From Piscinibacter sp. HJYY11 (GTDB lineage: Bacteria; Pseudomonadota; Gammaproteobacteria; Burkholderiales; Burkholderiaceae_C), in contig NZ_JAERQZ010000001.1 in the NCBI RefSeq assembly GCF_016735515.1, positions 3,584,746 through 3,648,745 of the forward strand: 64,000 nt of DNA, in the 5' to 3' direction. Within the stretch, counting starts at the first letter, position 1, and each line of letters opens with the position of its first letter. The notes beneath the pieces are model-generated. The model ran no database searches. It was not told where the DNA came from and saw only the letters and a program-made list of their open reading frames with translations. The position numbers and the translations under genes are program-made. This document shows positions 38,786-49,405 of the stretch, one piece after another.

Positions 38786-40036
38786 ATGAACCAAGTCGAT
38801 CCGCACGTGTTGCAACAGGAAGATGAGCTCGATGACGGGCCCGCCGTGAGTCTGCTGGATCTGCTGACCTGGCTGGGCGAGGGAAAGCGGACCATCGGTG
38901 TGGTCACAGGGGCGGCCATTGCCGGCGCGCTGGTGTTCGCCCTTTTGAAGGCGCCCATCTTCACCGCGCGCACCACCTTGCTGCCCCCGTCATCGCAACA
39001 GCAAAGTACCTCGGCTGCCGCGCTGGCGGCATTGGGCTCACTCGGTGGGCTCGCCGGTGGCATCGCGGCGAAGACGCCTGATGAGCTGTACGTGAATCTG
39101 CTCAAGAGCGACAGCGTCCAGCGGGTGCTCGCCACGCGTTTCGATCTCTACAAGCGTTACGAGGTCGAGACCTATGAAGTGATGCGTCGCACGCTCCCCA
39201 AGTACGTGCGCGTGTCTTCGGACAAGAAGTCCGGCGTCATCACCCTCGAAGTCGATGACGAGGACCCGAAGTTCGCAGCTGAGTTGGCCAATGCCTATGC
39301 CGCCGAGCTGACCAAGCTCCTCAGTCGCCTGGCCGTCTCCGAGGCCCAGCAGCGCCGTGTCTTCTTCGACCAACAGCTGAAGGACACCAAGGAAAACCTC
39401 GTCAAAGCCGAACAGGCCTTGCGCGGCGTGCAGGAGAAGTCCGGGATGATCGTGCTCGACCAGCAGGCCGAGGCCATCATCAAGGCGGTGGCCGAGCTCA
39501 AGACCAAGATCATCGAGCGCGAGGTGCGCCTGAAGGTGATGCGCACCAGCACCACGGCGCAGAACCCCGATGTGCAGCTGCTGAGTTCGGAGCTGGCCGC
39601 CTTGCGCAGCGAACTGGCTCGCATGGAGTCGTCGGTGCCGCCGAGCGCGAAGGCCGCGTCCGGAGCCGGTGGCATCGACATCCCCATCGGCAAGCTGCCG
39701 GCCGCGGCCATCGACTACGTGCGCGCCGCCCGCGAGGTGAAGTTCCAGGAGACCATGCTGGCGAGCATGCTGCGCCAGTACGAAGCGGCCAAGCTCGACG
39801 AGGCCAAGGAAGGCCCGGTGCTGCAGCAGGTCGACGTGGCGCAGCCGCCGGACCGCAAGTCCAAGCCGTCGCGGGCGCTCATCGTGCTGGCGGCCACGGC
39901 TGCGGCGCTGCTGCTGTCGAGCCTGTTCGTGGTCTGGCGCCGCTACCGCGCCCTGGTGCGCGAGCAGGACCCAGAGGCCGCCGAGGCCTGGGAGCGCATG
40001 GCCGCCGCCTGGCGCCTGCGTCGCCGCAAGGCCTGA
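38786..40036 (+). CDS. Wzz-type chain-length determinant protein
   Basis: A 416-aa inner-membrane polysaccharide co-polymerase. It has an N-terminal helix (about 36-56) after a Wzz opening (VSLLDLLTWLGEGKRTI), the TARTTLLPPSSQQQS segment, a periplasmic coiled-coil region (about 170-270) and a C-terminal helix (about 370-390; ALIVLAATAAALLLSSLFVVWRR). No kinase domain follows. It sets polymer length and partners the SLBB exporter just upstream. No glycosyltransferase, flippase or polymerase genes adjoin the pair. Confidence 0.88.
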   Translation: MNQVDPHVLQQEDELDDGPAVSLLDLLTWLGEGKRTIGVVTGAAIAGALVFALLKAPIFTARTTLLPPSSQQQSTSAAALAALGSLGGLAGGIAAKTPDELYVNLLKSDSVQRVLATRFDLYKRYEVETYEVMRRTLPKYVRVSSDKKSGVITLEVDDEDPKFAAELANAYAAELTKLLSRLAVSEAQQRRVFFDQQLKDTKENLVKAEQALRGVQEKSGMIVLDQQAEAIIKAVAELKTKIIEREVRLKVMRTSTTAQNPDVQLLSSELAALRSELARMESSVPPSAKAASGAGGIDIPIGKLPAAAIDYVRAAREVKFQETMLASMLRQYEAAKLDEAKEGPVLQQVDVAQPPDRKSKPSRALIVLAATAAALLLSSLFVVWRRYRALVREQDPEAAEAWERMAAAWRLRRRKA

Positions 40037-40043
40037 GCGGCGA

Positions 40044-40880
40044 TCAGAGCGTCAGCTCGCCGCGGATGCAGCTCACGCTCTGACCACCCACCCACAGGGT
40101 GCGGCCATCGTGCTCGATCTGCACCCGGCCGGCGCGGCCGAGGCACTGGCCCTGTGACGCGGTGTAGCGCCTAGGCGCCACGCCGCGCTCGATCAGCCAC
40201 TGCGCCACGCCGGCGTTCAGGCTGCCCGTCACCGGGTCTTCCGGCACGCCGATCACCGAGGCGAAAGCACGCAGCTCGAACTGGCACGGGCTGCCCTCCG
40301 GGTACGGCCCCACCACACCGACCTCGGCCAGGTCCTTGAGGGCGTTGTGGTCGGGCTCCAGCGACAGCACCGTCTCGGCGCTGTCCACCTGCAGCGTGAG
40401 CCAGCGGGGTCCGTTCTGCAGCCATTGGGAGGCCTGCACCCGCTCGCGGGCCAGGCCGAGGGCGCTGAGCACCTTGTCGAGGGTCTCGTCGTCCACCGGC
40501 TCCATCTTCAGTGCGGGCGCTGCAAAGGCGGCGCCGGTCTCGCTCTGGCGGATGCGCACCAGCCCCACACCGCACTGCTGCACCACCATGCCGCGCACAC
40601 GCGGCACACCGCCCGCCTGCAGCCACGCATGGCAGCTGCCGAGTGTCGGATGGCCCGCAAACGGCAGCTCGCCGTTGGGTGTGAAGATGCGCACGCGGTA
40701 GTCGGCAGCCGGGTCGGTGGGCTGCAACAGGAAGGTCGTCTCCGACAGGTTGGTCCAGTGCGCAAAGGCCTGCATCTGCGCATCGCTCAGCGCATCGGCA
40801 TCCTGCACCACCGCAAGCGGATTGCCCTTGAGGGGCTGGTCGGTGAAGACGTCGACCTGGGTGAACTTGAAGCTGCTCAT
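40044..40880 (-). CDS. PhzF-family isomerase/epimerase-fold protein
   Basis: A 278-aa protein with the PhzF opening FTQVDVFTDQPLKGNPLAVV and the catalytic Glu in WTNLSETTFLLQPT, followed by LPFAGHPTLGSCHAWL. The C-terminal half repeats the hot-dog-like fold and has EDPVTGSLNAG. Most members outside phenazine clusters act on small amino or keto acids; there are no other phenazine genes here. Its ATG overlaps the stop of the aminotransferase gene, so it is the second gene of that operon. Confidence 0.88.
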   Translation of the reverse strand: MSSFKFTQVDVFTDQPLKGNPLAVVQDADALSDAQMQAFAHWTNLSETTFLLQPTDPAADYRVRIFTPNGELPFAGHPTLGSCHAWLQAGGVPRVRGMVVQQCGVGLVRIRQSETGAAFAAPALKMEPVDDETLDKVLSALGLARERVQASQWLQNGPRWLTLQVDSAETVLSLEPDHNALKDLAEVGVVGPYPEGSPCQFELRAFASVIGVPEDPVTGSLNAGVAQWLIERGVAPRRYTASQGQCLGRAGRVQIEHDGRTLWVGGQSVSCIRGELTL

Positions 40881-42058
40881 CGTGAATGGGTTTCCAGGGC
40901 TTGCGCCAGCAGGCGGATGCCGCGGTCGATCTGCTCCGGCGACACGGTGACGAACGACAGGCGCAGCGTGTTGGCGCGCGCGTGGTCGGCGAAGAAGGCG
41001 GCGCCGGGCACATAGGCCATGCCGAGGGCCACCGCCTTCGGCAGCAGCGCCGTCGCATCCACGCCCTCGGGCAGCTCGACCCAGAAGAACATGCCGCCCT
41101 GCGGCGTGTTCCAGCGGCAGGCTGCTGGCAGGTGCGCCTTGAGCGACGCGGCCATCGCGTCGCGCTGCACCTTGTAGCGCGTGCGGATCGTCGGCACGTG
41201 CTGGTGCAGGAAGCCGCCGCGGATCACCTCGTGCACCACGCGCTGGTTGAAGCCCGGCGTGTGGAGGTCGGCGGCCTGCTTGGCCTGCAGCAGTTTGGGG
41301 AAGAGCGGCGCGGGCGCGATCACATAGCCCAGGCGCAAGCCCGGCGCCAGCACCTTGGAGAACGATCCCAGGTAGACCGTGCCCTCGGCCCAGCGCGACG
41401 CGAGCGGCGCAGGCGGTGCACCGTCGTACCAGAGGTCACCGTAGGGGTTGTCTTCCACCACCGGCAGGCCCATGGTGCGCGCGGTGTGCATGAGCTGGTC
41501 GCGTCGCGCAGCGCCGATGCAGCGGCCGCTCGGGTTCTGGAAGTTCGGCAAGGCGTAGAGGAAGCGTGCACCGCGCGCCGCCGCGAGCCCCTCCACACGC
41601 GGTCCGTCGTCGTCGCAATCGAGCGCCACGTAGTCCGGCTCGAAGGGGTTGAAGGCCTGCAGCGCGCCGAGGTACGTGGGCGACTCCACCGCCACCGTGC
41701 AACCCGGGTCGATCAGCACCTTGCCCACGAGGTCGAGTCCCTGCTGCGAGCCGGTGGTGATGAGCACCTGCGACGGGTCGACGCGCAGGCCCTGCTCGGT
41801 CATTTCGATCGCCACCCACTCACGCAATGGCGCAAAACCTTCGCTCGCCGCGTATTGCAGGGCCTCGCGCGGGTGATCGCGCAGCACGCGCTGCGTGGCC
41901 TCGCGCATCGCCTCGATGGGGAAGGTGTCGGGCGAGGGCAGGCCGCCGGCCAGCGAGATGATGCCGGGCTGCTCGGTCACCTTGAGGATCTCGCGGATCA
42001 CCGACGGGTTCATGCGCTCGGCGCGGCGCGCGAGGGTCCAGGGGGTTTCTGTCGTCAT
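40877..42058 (-). CDS. PLP-dependent aminotransferase, class I/II (LysN/2-aminoadipate-type)
   Basis: A 393-aa fold-type I aminotransferase. The PLP Lys is in LGSFSKVLAPGLRLGY, the N-terminal RAERMNPSVIREILKVTEQPGIISLAGGLPSPDTFP is typical of the 2-aminoadipate/multisubstrate group, and YALPNFQNPSGR is conserved. Probable role is transamination of an aromatic or branched amino acid or 2-aminoadipate. It is co-transcribed with the PhzF-like gene (4-bp overlap) and 13 bp from the DMT transporter. Confidence 0.88.
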   Translation of the reverse strand: MTTETPWTLARRAERMNPSVIREILKVTEQPGIISLAGGLPSPDTFPIEAMREATQRVLRDHPREALQYAASEGFAPLREWVAIEMTEQGLRVDPSQVLITTGSQQGLDLVGKVLIDPGCTVAVESPTYLGALQAFNPFEPDYVALDCDDDGPRVEGLAAARGARFLYALPNFQNPSGRCIGAARRDQLMHTARTMGLPVVEDNPYGDLWYDGAPPAPLASRWAEGTVYLGSFSKVLAPGLRLGYVIAPAPLFPKLLQAKQAADLHTPGFNQRVVHEVIRGGFLHQHVPTIRTRYKVQRDAMAASLKAHLPAACRWNTPQGGMFFWVELPEGVDATALLPKAVALGMAYVPGAAFFADHARANTLRLSFVTVSPEQIDRGIRLLAQALETHSR

Positions 42059-42071
42059 GGTCTCGGGTCCT

Positions 42072-42965
42072 TCAGCGGGCTTCGGCGGCCGGCAGGTTCA
42101 CCGGCATTTTCTTGCCGACGAAGACGGTGGCGATCACCGCAAGTGAAAAGAAGAGGGTCATCGCGTCGAGCCGCTCGCCGAGGATCGGCACGGCGAAGAG
42201 CAGCGAGAGGAAGGGCTGCACCAGCTGCACCTGGCTGACCCGCACGGTGCCGCCGAGCGCCAGCGCGCGGTACCAGGCGAAGAAGCCGATCCACATGGAG
42301 AACAGGGTGACGTAGCCGAAGCCGACCCAGGCCGACACGTTCGCCGGCTGGCTCGGCCAGGAGTGCCACGCGAGCGGCCAGGTGAGCGGCATGCTCAGCA
42401 CGAGCACCCAGCAGATCACGTGTTCGGCCGACCATTCGCGGGCGAGATGCGCGCCGCTCACATACCCCACCGCGGCGCTGAGCACTGCCAGCATCAGGAG
42501 CCCATCGGCCGCCGTGAGCGCTCCGCCTGCGAGCATCGCAAACGCGGCCACCAGCACGAAGCCCAGCACCGCGCAGGCCCAGAAGCCGTTGGACGGCCGC
42601 TGCCGCAGCACGACCGAGGCCACGACCGCGGTGCCGAGCGGCAGCAGGCCGGTGACCACGGCGGCGTGCATCGCATCCACCTCGCGCAGGGCGAGGCCGA
42701 GAAAGAGCGGAAAACCGATCACCGTGCCGGCCGCGCTCACCAGCAGCGCGGGCAGGTGCCGGGCCTGCGGCACCGGTGCGCGCGTGAACAGCAGATAGAC
42801 CAGGCTCAGCAGCCCGGCGAGTGCCGCACGCCCGGCGGTCACGAAGAGCGGCGGCAGCTGCGGGTCCTCGGCCGGGCCGACGGCCAGCCGCGTCATCGGC
42901 GTGGTCATCGCGAAGAGGGTGACGCCGGCCAGCCCCAGCCAGAGGCCCTTGGTTTGTGGGTTCAT
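42072..42965 (-). CDS. DMT-superfamily (EamA) transporter
   Basis: A 297-aa integral membrane protein with ten predicted helices in two EamA repeats. Features include GLWLGLAGVTLFAMTTPMTRLAVG at the start and RVSQVQLVQPFLSLLFAVPILGERLDAMTLFFSLAVIATVFVGKKM at the end. Such carriers often export amino acids or metabolites. It heads a minus-strand operon with the aminotransferase and PhzF genes and is divergent from a MocR regulator 99 bp away, which probably governs it. Confidence 0.88.
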   Translation of the reverse strand: MNPQTKGLWLGLAGVTLFAMTTPMTRLAVGPAEDPQLPPLFVTAGRAALAGLLSLVYLLFTRAPVPQARHLPALLVSAAGTVIGFPLFLGLALREVDAMHAAVVTGLLPLGTAVVASVVLRQRPSNGFWACAVLGFVLVAAFAMLAGGALTAADGLLMLAVLSAAVGYVSGAHLAREWSAEHVICWVLVLSMPLTWPLAWHSWPSQPANVSAWVGFGYVTLFSMWIGFFAWYRALALGGTVRVSQVQLVQPFLSLLFAVPILGERLDAMTLFFSLAVIATVFVGKKMPVNLPAAEAR

Positions 42966-43064
42966 TCGGCCAGTCTAGGGTTGACGACCAGCACAGCGCC
43001 AATACACTTGGCCGGCACATTTCATCCTCTGTACCGGTTGCTTTTCCAGCACACGCGCGCCGCC

Positions 43065-44510
43065 ATGACCCCGCTCCAGCCGCTGTCACGCCAGTCCGAC
43101 GCCACGCTCACCGACCAGCTGTCGAGCCGCTTCGCCGAGCAGATCCGCCAGCGGCTGATGGCGCCTGGCGCGCGCCTGCCCTCGGTGCGCGAGTGCGCCC
43201 GGCGCCACGGCGTCAGCGCCTACACGGTGGTGGCCGCCTATGACCAGCTGCTGGCGCAGGGCCTGGTCGAGGCGCGCAAGCAGCGGGGCTTCTTCGTGCG
43301 CGACCAGCGCCGCGAGCCCGAGCCCGCGCAGGCCCGCCCGCCGAGCCCCGCGCCGCGCCTGGCCGCGCCGGTCAGCGCGACCACGCTCGTGCGCAGCATG
43401 TTCCAGCCGCCCGGCAGCCAGCCGATGCCGGGTTTGGGCACGCTCCCGGTCGAGTGGCTGGACCTCCCGATGCTCAGCGCCGCCCTGCGTCGCGTCAGCG
43501 CGCCGGCGCAGCTCGGGCCGCTGTCGCTGCAATACGGCGAGCCGGCGGGTGACCTGCGCCTGCGCCGCGCGCTGTCGATGCGGCTGGAGGACTTCGGCGT
43601 CAAGGCGCGCCCCGAGCAGATCGTCACCACCATCGGCGCCACGCAGGCGCTCGACATCGTCACCCGCAGCCTGCTGCGGGCCGGCGACACGGTGCTGGTC
43701 GACGAGCCCGGCTGGTCGGTCGAATACGCCCGGCTCGCGGCCCTCGGCCTGCGCATGCTGCCGGTGCCTCGCGGTGAAGACGGCCCCGATCTCGCCGTGA
43801 TGGAGCGGCTGATCGAGGCCCAGCCCCCGCAGGAACGGCCACGCCTGTACATCACCGTCTCGGTGCTGCACAACCCGACCGGCGCGTCGCTCTCCCTCGG
43901 CACCGCCCACCGCCTGCTGCGGCTCGCCCAGGCCCACGATCTGCACATCGTGGAGGACGACACCTACGCCCACCTCGCGCCCCCCCACCTGCCGCGCCTG
44001 TCGGCGCTCGACGGCCTGGAGCGCACGGTCTACATCTCCGGCTTCTCCAAGATCCTCGTCCCCAACTGGCGCGTGGGCTTTCTTGCCGCTCCGCCAGCCC
44101 TCGTCGACCGGCTGGTCGACACCAAGCTGCTCACCAGCCTCACGAGCCCCGGGGTCACCGAGCAGGCGCTCGCCCATTGCCTCGAGCAAGGCCTGCTGCG
44201 CCGGCATGCCGAGCGTGTGGCACAGCGGCTCGACGCCGCCCGTGCCCGCTCGGTGCGGCTGGCGGAATCGGCCAGCTGCCGGTTTGCCAGCCCGCCGAGG
44301 GGTCTTTTCGGCTGGGTCGACGTGGGGGTGGACACTGAGCGTCTGTCGCACGCGATGGTCGACCAGGGATGGCTGCTGGCGCCTGGGTCCCTTTTCCACG
44401 CCACCCCTCGCCCGACCACCCTGATGCGCATCAACTTCGCGACCACCCAGGACGCCCGTTTCTGGCAGGCGCTCGAGCGCACACGCGATGCGCTGCGCGG
44501 CCCGCCATGA
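43065..44510 (+). CDS. MocR-type GntR/aminotransferase-fused regulator
   Basis: A 481-aa regulator in which an N-terminal GntR winged helix (about 12-85; LSSRFAEQIRQRLMAPGARLPSVRECARRHGVSAYTVVAAYDQLLAQGLVEARKQRGFFV) is fused to a fold-type I aminotransferase domain (about 125-475) with PLP Lys in ISGFSKILVPNWRVG and VLHNPTGASLSLGTAHR. MocR proteins sense PLP or an amino-acid-PLP adduct. A TGTACCGGT stretch at about 43029-43038 in the divergent gap is a possible binding site. Likely target is the DMT/aminotransferase/PhzF operon. The start at 43065 was chosen from the domain boundary. Confidence 0.88.
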   Translation: MTPLQPLSRQSDATLTDQLSSRFAEQIRQRLMAPGARLPSVRECARRHGVSAYTVVAAYDQLLAQGLVEARKQRGFFVRDQRREPEPAQARPPSPAPRLAAPVSATTLVRSMFQPPGSQPMPGLGTLPVEWLDLPMLSAALRRVSAPAQLGPLSLQYGEPAGDLRLRRALSMRLEDFGVKARPEQIVTTIGATQALDIVTRSLLRAGDTVLVDEPGWSVEYARLAALGLRMLPVPRGEDGPDLAVMERLIEAQPPQERPRLYITVSVLHNPTGASLSLGTAHRLLRLAQAHDLHIVEDDTYAHLAPPHLPRLSALDGLERTVYISGFSKILVPNWRVGFLAAPPALVDRLVDTKLLTSLTSPGVTEQALAHCLEQGLLRRHAERVAQRLDAARARSVRLAESASCRFASPPRGLFGWVDVGVDTERLSHAMVDQGWLLAPGSLFHATPRPTTLMRINFATTQDARFWQALERTRDALRGPP

Positions 44511-44550
44511 TTGCCTCCGTGCAGGGCCGTCGCCTACATTCGTACTGTTC

Positions 44551-45312
44551 ATGAGCCTGTTCGAACCGACCATTCCTTTTGGCGAGCCCGAGTTGATGCG
44601 GGCGAGCGACTTCCTGCGCTACCTGCACGCGCCGGGTGGCCCGCGCGCGCGTGTCGTCACCGAGCTGACGCCGGGCCAGCCCAGCCTCAGCCAATCGCTG
44701 CTGGCCGACCTGATGCGCTTCGAGCACTCGGGCCAGGCCTCCGAGGTGCTGGAGGTGCTGGCCGCCTGCGTGCGCCATGCGCAGCATGTGGTGGTGCACC
44801 TGCAGATGGGCGAGTCGGTGGTGCCGCTCACCGTCTTCGCGGTCGACCGGCTGGTGCATTGCCCGGTCTCGATCGATGCGCTGCTGCTCCAGCGGCCCAC
44901 CGAGCTGCGCGTGCTGCACGTCGAGCCCGCCGTGCTGCGCGCACCCGGCGATGCCGAGGCCTCGCTCGTCGGCGAAGGGCAGCACTACCACCCGCTGCGC
45001 CCGCTCCTGTGGGAGCTGGCGCTGCGCGGTGCGCGGGGTGCCTTGCTGCCCGAGATCGCCGGCCAGGTCGCCTACCGAGTGGCGCCGGGTGTCGATCTGT
45101 CGGGGCTTCGTGTCGCGGGCGCGTTGCCTGCTGCCATCCAGAAGCTGCAGGGCGACCGCTACACCCTGCGCGAGATGGCCGACTGGCCTGGCTTCGACAG
45201 CGAGCGCGCCTCGCGGCTGCTGAACGCGCTCTACCTGCAGTCGGGCCTGATCGTCAGCCGCACGCGCCCCACAGGCTTCGGTGAATCCTTCTTCGGCGCC
45301 CTCGGCCGCTGA
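44551..45312 (+). CDS. Hypothetical protein with C-terminal winged-helix-like region
   Basis: A 253-aa soluble protein that I do not recognise. It has no signal peptide or membrane helix. The N-terminal two thirds are mixed alpha/beta with VVVHLQMGESVVPLTVFAVDRLVHCPV; the last 55 residues (GDRYTLREMADWPGFDSERASRLLNALYLQSGLIV) look like a winged helix, which hints at a regulatory role. It begins 40 bp after the MocR gene on the same strand and may be co-transcribed. It ends 4 bp from the uup stop on the other strand. Confidence 0.7.
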   Translation: MSLFEPTIPFGEPELMRASDFLRYLHAPGGPRARVVTELTPGQPSLSQSLLADLMRFEHSGQASEVLEVLAACVRHAQHVVVHLQMGESVVPLTVFAVDRLVHCPVSIDALLLQRPTELRVLHVEPAVLRAPGDAEASLVGEGQHYHPLRPLLWELALRGARGALLPEIAGQVAYRVAPGVDLSGLRVAGALPAAIQKLQGDRYTLREMADWPGFDSERASRLLNALYLQSGLIVSRTRPTGFGESFFGALGR

Positions 45313-45315
45313 GGC

Positions 45316-47193
<1,878 letters not shown>

Positions 47194-47244
47194 GGCATGC
47201 GGAGCAAAACCCGCATTGTCGCCCCGCCCGAAAGGCCCGGCCTG

Positions 47245-48189
47245 TCAGTCGATGTGGCGCTCCAGCGCATCGATGAACGTCCTGGCGACGTCGAAGCCGG
47301 TCTGCTGCGTCACTTCCTGGAAGCCGGTGGGGCTGGTCACGTTGATCTCGGTGACGCAGTCGCCGATCACGTCGAGCCCCACGAGCAGCAACCCCCGCGC
47401 CGCGAGGATGCGGCCGATGGTGGTGGCGATCTCGCGGTCGCGCGCCGAGAGTGGCTGCGCCACGCCCTTGCCACCCACGGCCATGTTGCCGCGGATTTCG
47501 CTGCCCTGCGGGATGCGTGCCAGCGCATGCGGGATCGGCTCGCCGTCGATGATGAGGATGCGCTTGTCGCCCTGCACGATTTCGGGCAGGTAGCGCTGCA
47601 CCATCACCGTCTGCGCACCGTGCTTGTTGAGCGTCTCGATGATGCTGCCGAGGTTCAGGCCATCGGGGCCCACGCGGAAGATGCCCATGCCGCCCATGCC
47701 GTCGAGCGGCTTCAGGATGATGTCCTGGTGCGCGGCGTGAAAGGCACGGATCTCGGCGGCGTGGCGCGTGACGAGCGTCGGGCCGATGAACTGCGGGAAC
47801 TCGAGGATCGCGAGCTTCTCGGGGTGGTTGCGCAGCGCGGCAGGCTTGTTGAACACCTTGGCGCCTTCGCGTTCGGCCTGTTCGAGCAGGTGCGTGGCAT
47901 AGAAGTATTCGCTATCGAACGGCGGGTCGCTGCGCATCAGCACCGCGCCCATGTCGGCGAGCGTGATGCCGGTACGCGCGTCGGGGTTGAACCACGCATC
48001 GACCTCGCCCGTCAGCGTGAAGCGGCGGGCCTGTGCGCTGACCTTGCCGCCCCGTTGCCACACCAGGTCTTTCGCTTCGCAGGCCCAGAGCTCGTGGCCG
48101 CGCGAGGCGGCTTCGCGCATCATCGCGAAGGTCGAGTCCTTGTAGGTCTTGAAGCTCTCCAGCGGGTCGGCCACGAACAACAGCTTCAT
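47245..48189 (-). CDS. gshB: Glutathione synthetase
   Basis: A 314-aa ATP-grasp enzyme joining gamma-glutamylcysteine and glycine. It opens with MKLLFVADPLESFKTYKDSTFAMMREAASRGHEL (split here for reading: MKLLFVADPLESF then KTYKDSTFAMMREA) and carries RSDPPFDSEYFYATHLLE, the ATP-binding LKPLDGMGGMGIFRV and the closing EINVTSPTGFQE. Length matches the proteobacterial type. The start at 48189 fits homology; upstream in-frame codons are not conserved. gshA lies about 3.2 kb upstream on the same strand, separated by kup and benE. Confidence 0.95.
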   Translation of the reverse strand: MKLLFVADPLESFKTYKDSTFAMMREAASRGHELWACEAKDLVWQRGGKVSAQARRFTLTGEVDAWFNPDARTGITLADMGAVLMRSDPPFDSEYFYATHLLEQAEREGAKVFNKPAALRNHPEKLAILEFPQFIGPTLVTRHAAEIRAFHAAHQDIILKPLDGMGGMGIFRVGPDGLNLGSIIETLNKHGAQTVMVQRYLPEIVQGDKRILIIDGEPIPHALARIPQGSEIRGNMAVGGKGVAQPLSARDREIATTIGRILAARGLLLVGLDVIGDCVTEINVTSPTGFQEVTQQTGFDVARTFIDALERHID

Positions 48190-48199
48190 GGGGTGAATC

Positions 48200-49384
48200 T
48201 CAGGCAGTGGATCGGGGCCGCCACTGTTGCACAAAAAGCGCGAGCGCGCCGGCGACCACGCCCCAGAAGGCGGAGCCGATGCCCCACAGCGAGAGGCCGC
48301 TCAAGGTGACGAGGAAGGTGATGAGCGCGGCTTCGCGGTGCGTGTCGTCCTTCATCGCGCCGGCCAGGCCGCCGCCGATGCTGCCCAGCAGCGCGAGCCC
48401 GGCGATCGCAGCCACCAGCTCCTTCGGAAACGCGAGCAGCACACCCGCCACGGCGGCGCCGAACAAGCCCACGAGGATGTACAGCACACCGGCGGTCGCG
48501 GCAGCCGCATAACGGCGGTCCGGGTCTTCATGCGCTTCGCGGCCCATGCAGATGGCGGCCGTGATGGCCGCGAGGTTGATCGCAAAGGCACCGAAGGGCG
48601 CGAGCACGAGCGTCGCCGCACCGGTCATCGTGATGAGTCGCGAGATCCGCATCGAGTAGCCGGCCGCGCGGATGGCCGCCACGCCCGGCAGGTTCTGCGA
48701 GGCCATGGTCACGACGAAGAGCGGCAAGGCGAGGCTCACCATGGCCTGCCAGTGGAAGACTGGCGCAGTGAACACCGGCATGGTCAACCCGACGTGGATG
48801 CCTTCCGGATGCAGCAGCCCGTGCATCGCGGCCCACAGCGTGCCGACCGCCAGCACGACCGGCACCGCATAGCGCGGCCATGCCCGTCGGCCGATGAGGT
48901 AGGCCAGCAGCATCGCCATCACGAGGCCGAACATCGACTTTGCGGCGATGAACGCATCGAGCCCGAAGCGGGCCAGCACGCCGGCCAGCAGCGCGTTGGC
49001 GATCGGCATCGGAATGCGGTCCATCAGCTTCTCGAACCAGCCCGTTGCGCCGAAGAGAACGATCAGGGCCGCCGACACCATGAAGGCGCCGATCGCCTCG
49101 GGCATCGTGAAGCCACCCGCCGCACCCGCCGTCGCAAGCACCGCGGCACCCGGTGTCGACCAGGCCACCAGCACGGGCTTTCGAAGCCACAGCGCCGGCA
49201 CCAGGGTGCACAGGCCCATGCCGATGCCGAGCGCCCACATCCAGGAGCTGATCTGCGCGGCATCGGCCCCCAGCGAGCGTGCCGCCTGGAAGACGATGGC
49301 CACCGAGCTGGTGTAGCCGACGAGCACGGCGATGAAGCCGGCGGCGAGCGTGGAGACGGAGCTGTCGCGAAGCAGGGAGCGCAT
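48200..49384 (-). CDS. benE: BenE-family benzoate/H+ symporter
   Basis: A 394-aa inner-membrane protein with eleven to twelve helices. Typical parts are the start (STLAAGFIAVLVGYTSSVAIVFQAA), SQNLPGVAAIRAAGY and the C-terminal GGGLAGAMKDDTHREAALITFLVTLSGLSLWGIGSAFWGVVAGAL. The BenE family imports benzoate with protons, though many members in genomes without benzoate genes have unknown substrates, as may be so here. It lies 21 bp after kup and 10 bp before gshB. Confidence 0.88.
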   Translation of the reverse strand: MRSLLRDSSVSTLAAGFIAVLVGYTSSVAIVFQAARSLGADAAQISSWMWALGIGMGLCTLVPALWLRKPVLVAWSTPGAAVLATAGAAGGFTMPEAIGAFMVSAALIVLFGATGWFEKLMDRIPMPIANALLAGVLARFGLDAFIAAKSMFGLVMAMLLAYLIGRRAWPRYAVPVVLAVGTLWAAMHGLLHPEGIHVGLTMPVFTAPVFHWQAMVSLALPLFVVTMASQNLPGVAAIRAAGYSMRISRLITMTGAATLVLAPFGAFAINLAAITAAICMGREAHEDPDRRYAAAATAGVLYILVGLFGAAVAGVLLAFPKELVAAIAGLALLGSIGGGLAGAMKDDTHREAALITFLVTLSGLSLWGIGSAFWGVVAGALALFVQQWRPRSTA

Positions 49385-49405
49385 CGCGGCAGGATAGCCG
49401 CGACG

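Noticed and set aside
40044..40880. Phenazine biosynthesis
   Set aside because: Only a PhzF-family protein is present. No other phz genes are nearby, and most PhzF relatives are not in phenazine pathways.
48200..49384. Benzoate degradation locus
   Set aside because: A BenE-type transporter alone does not indicate a pathway; no benzoate dioxygenase or catechol genes are in the window.
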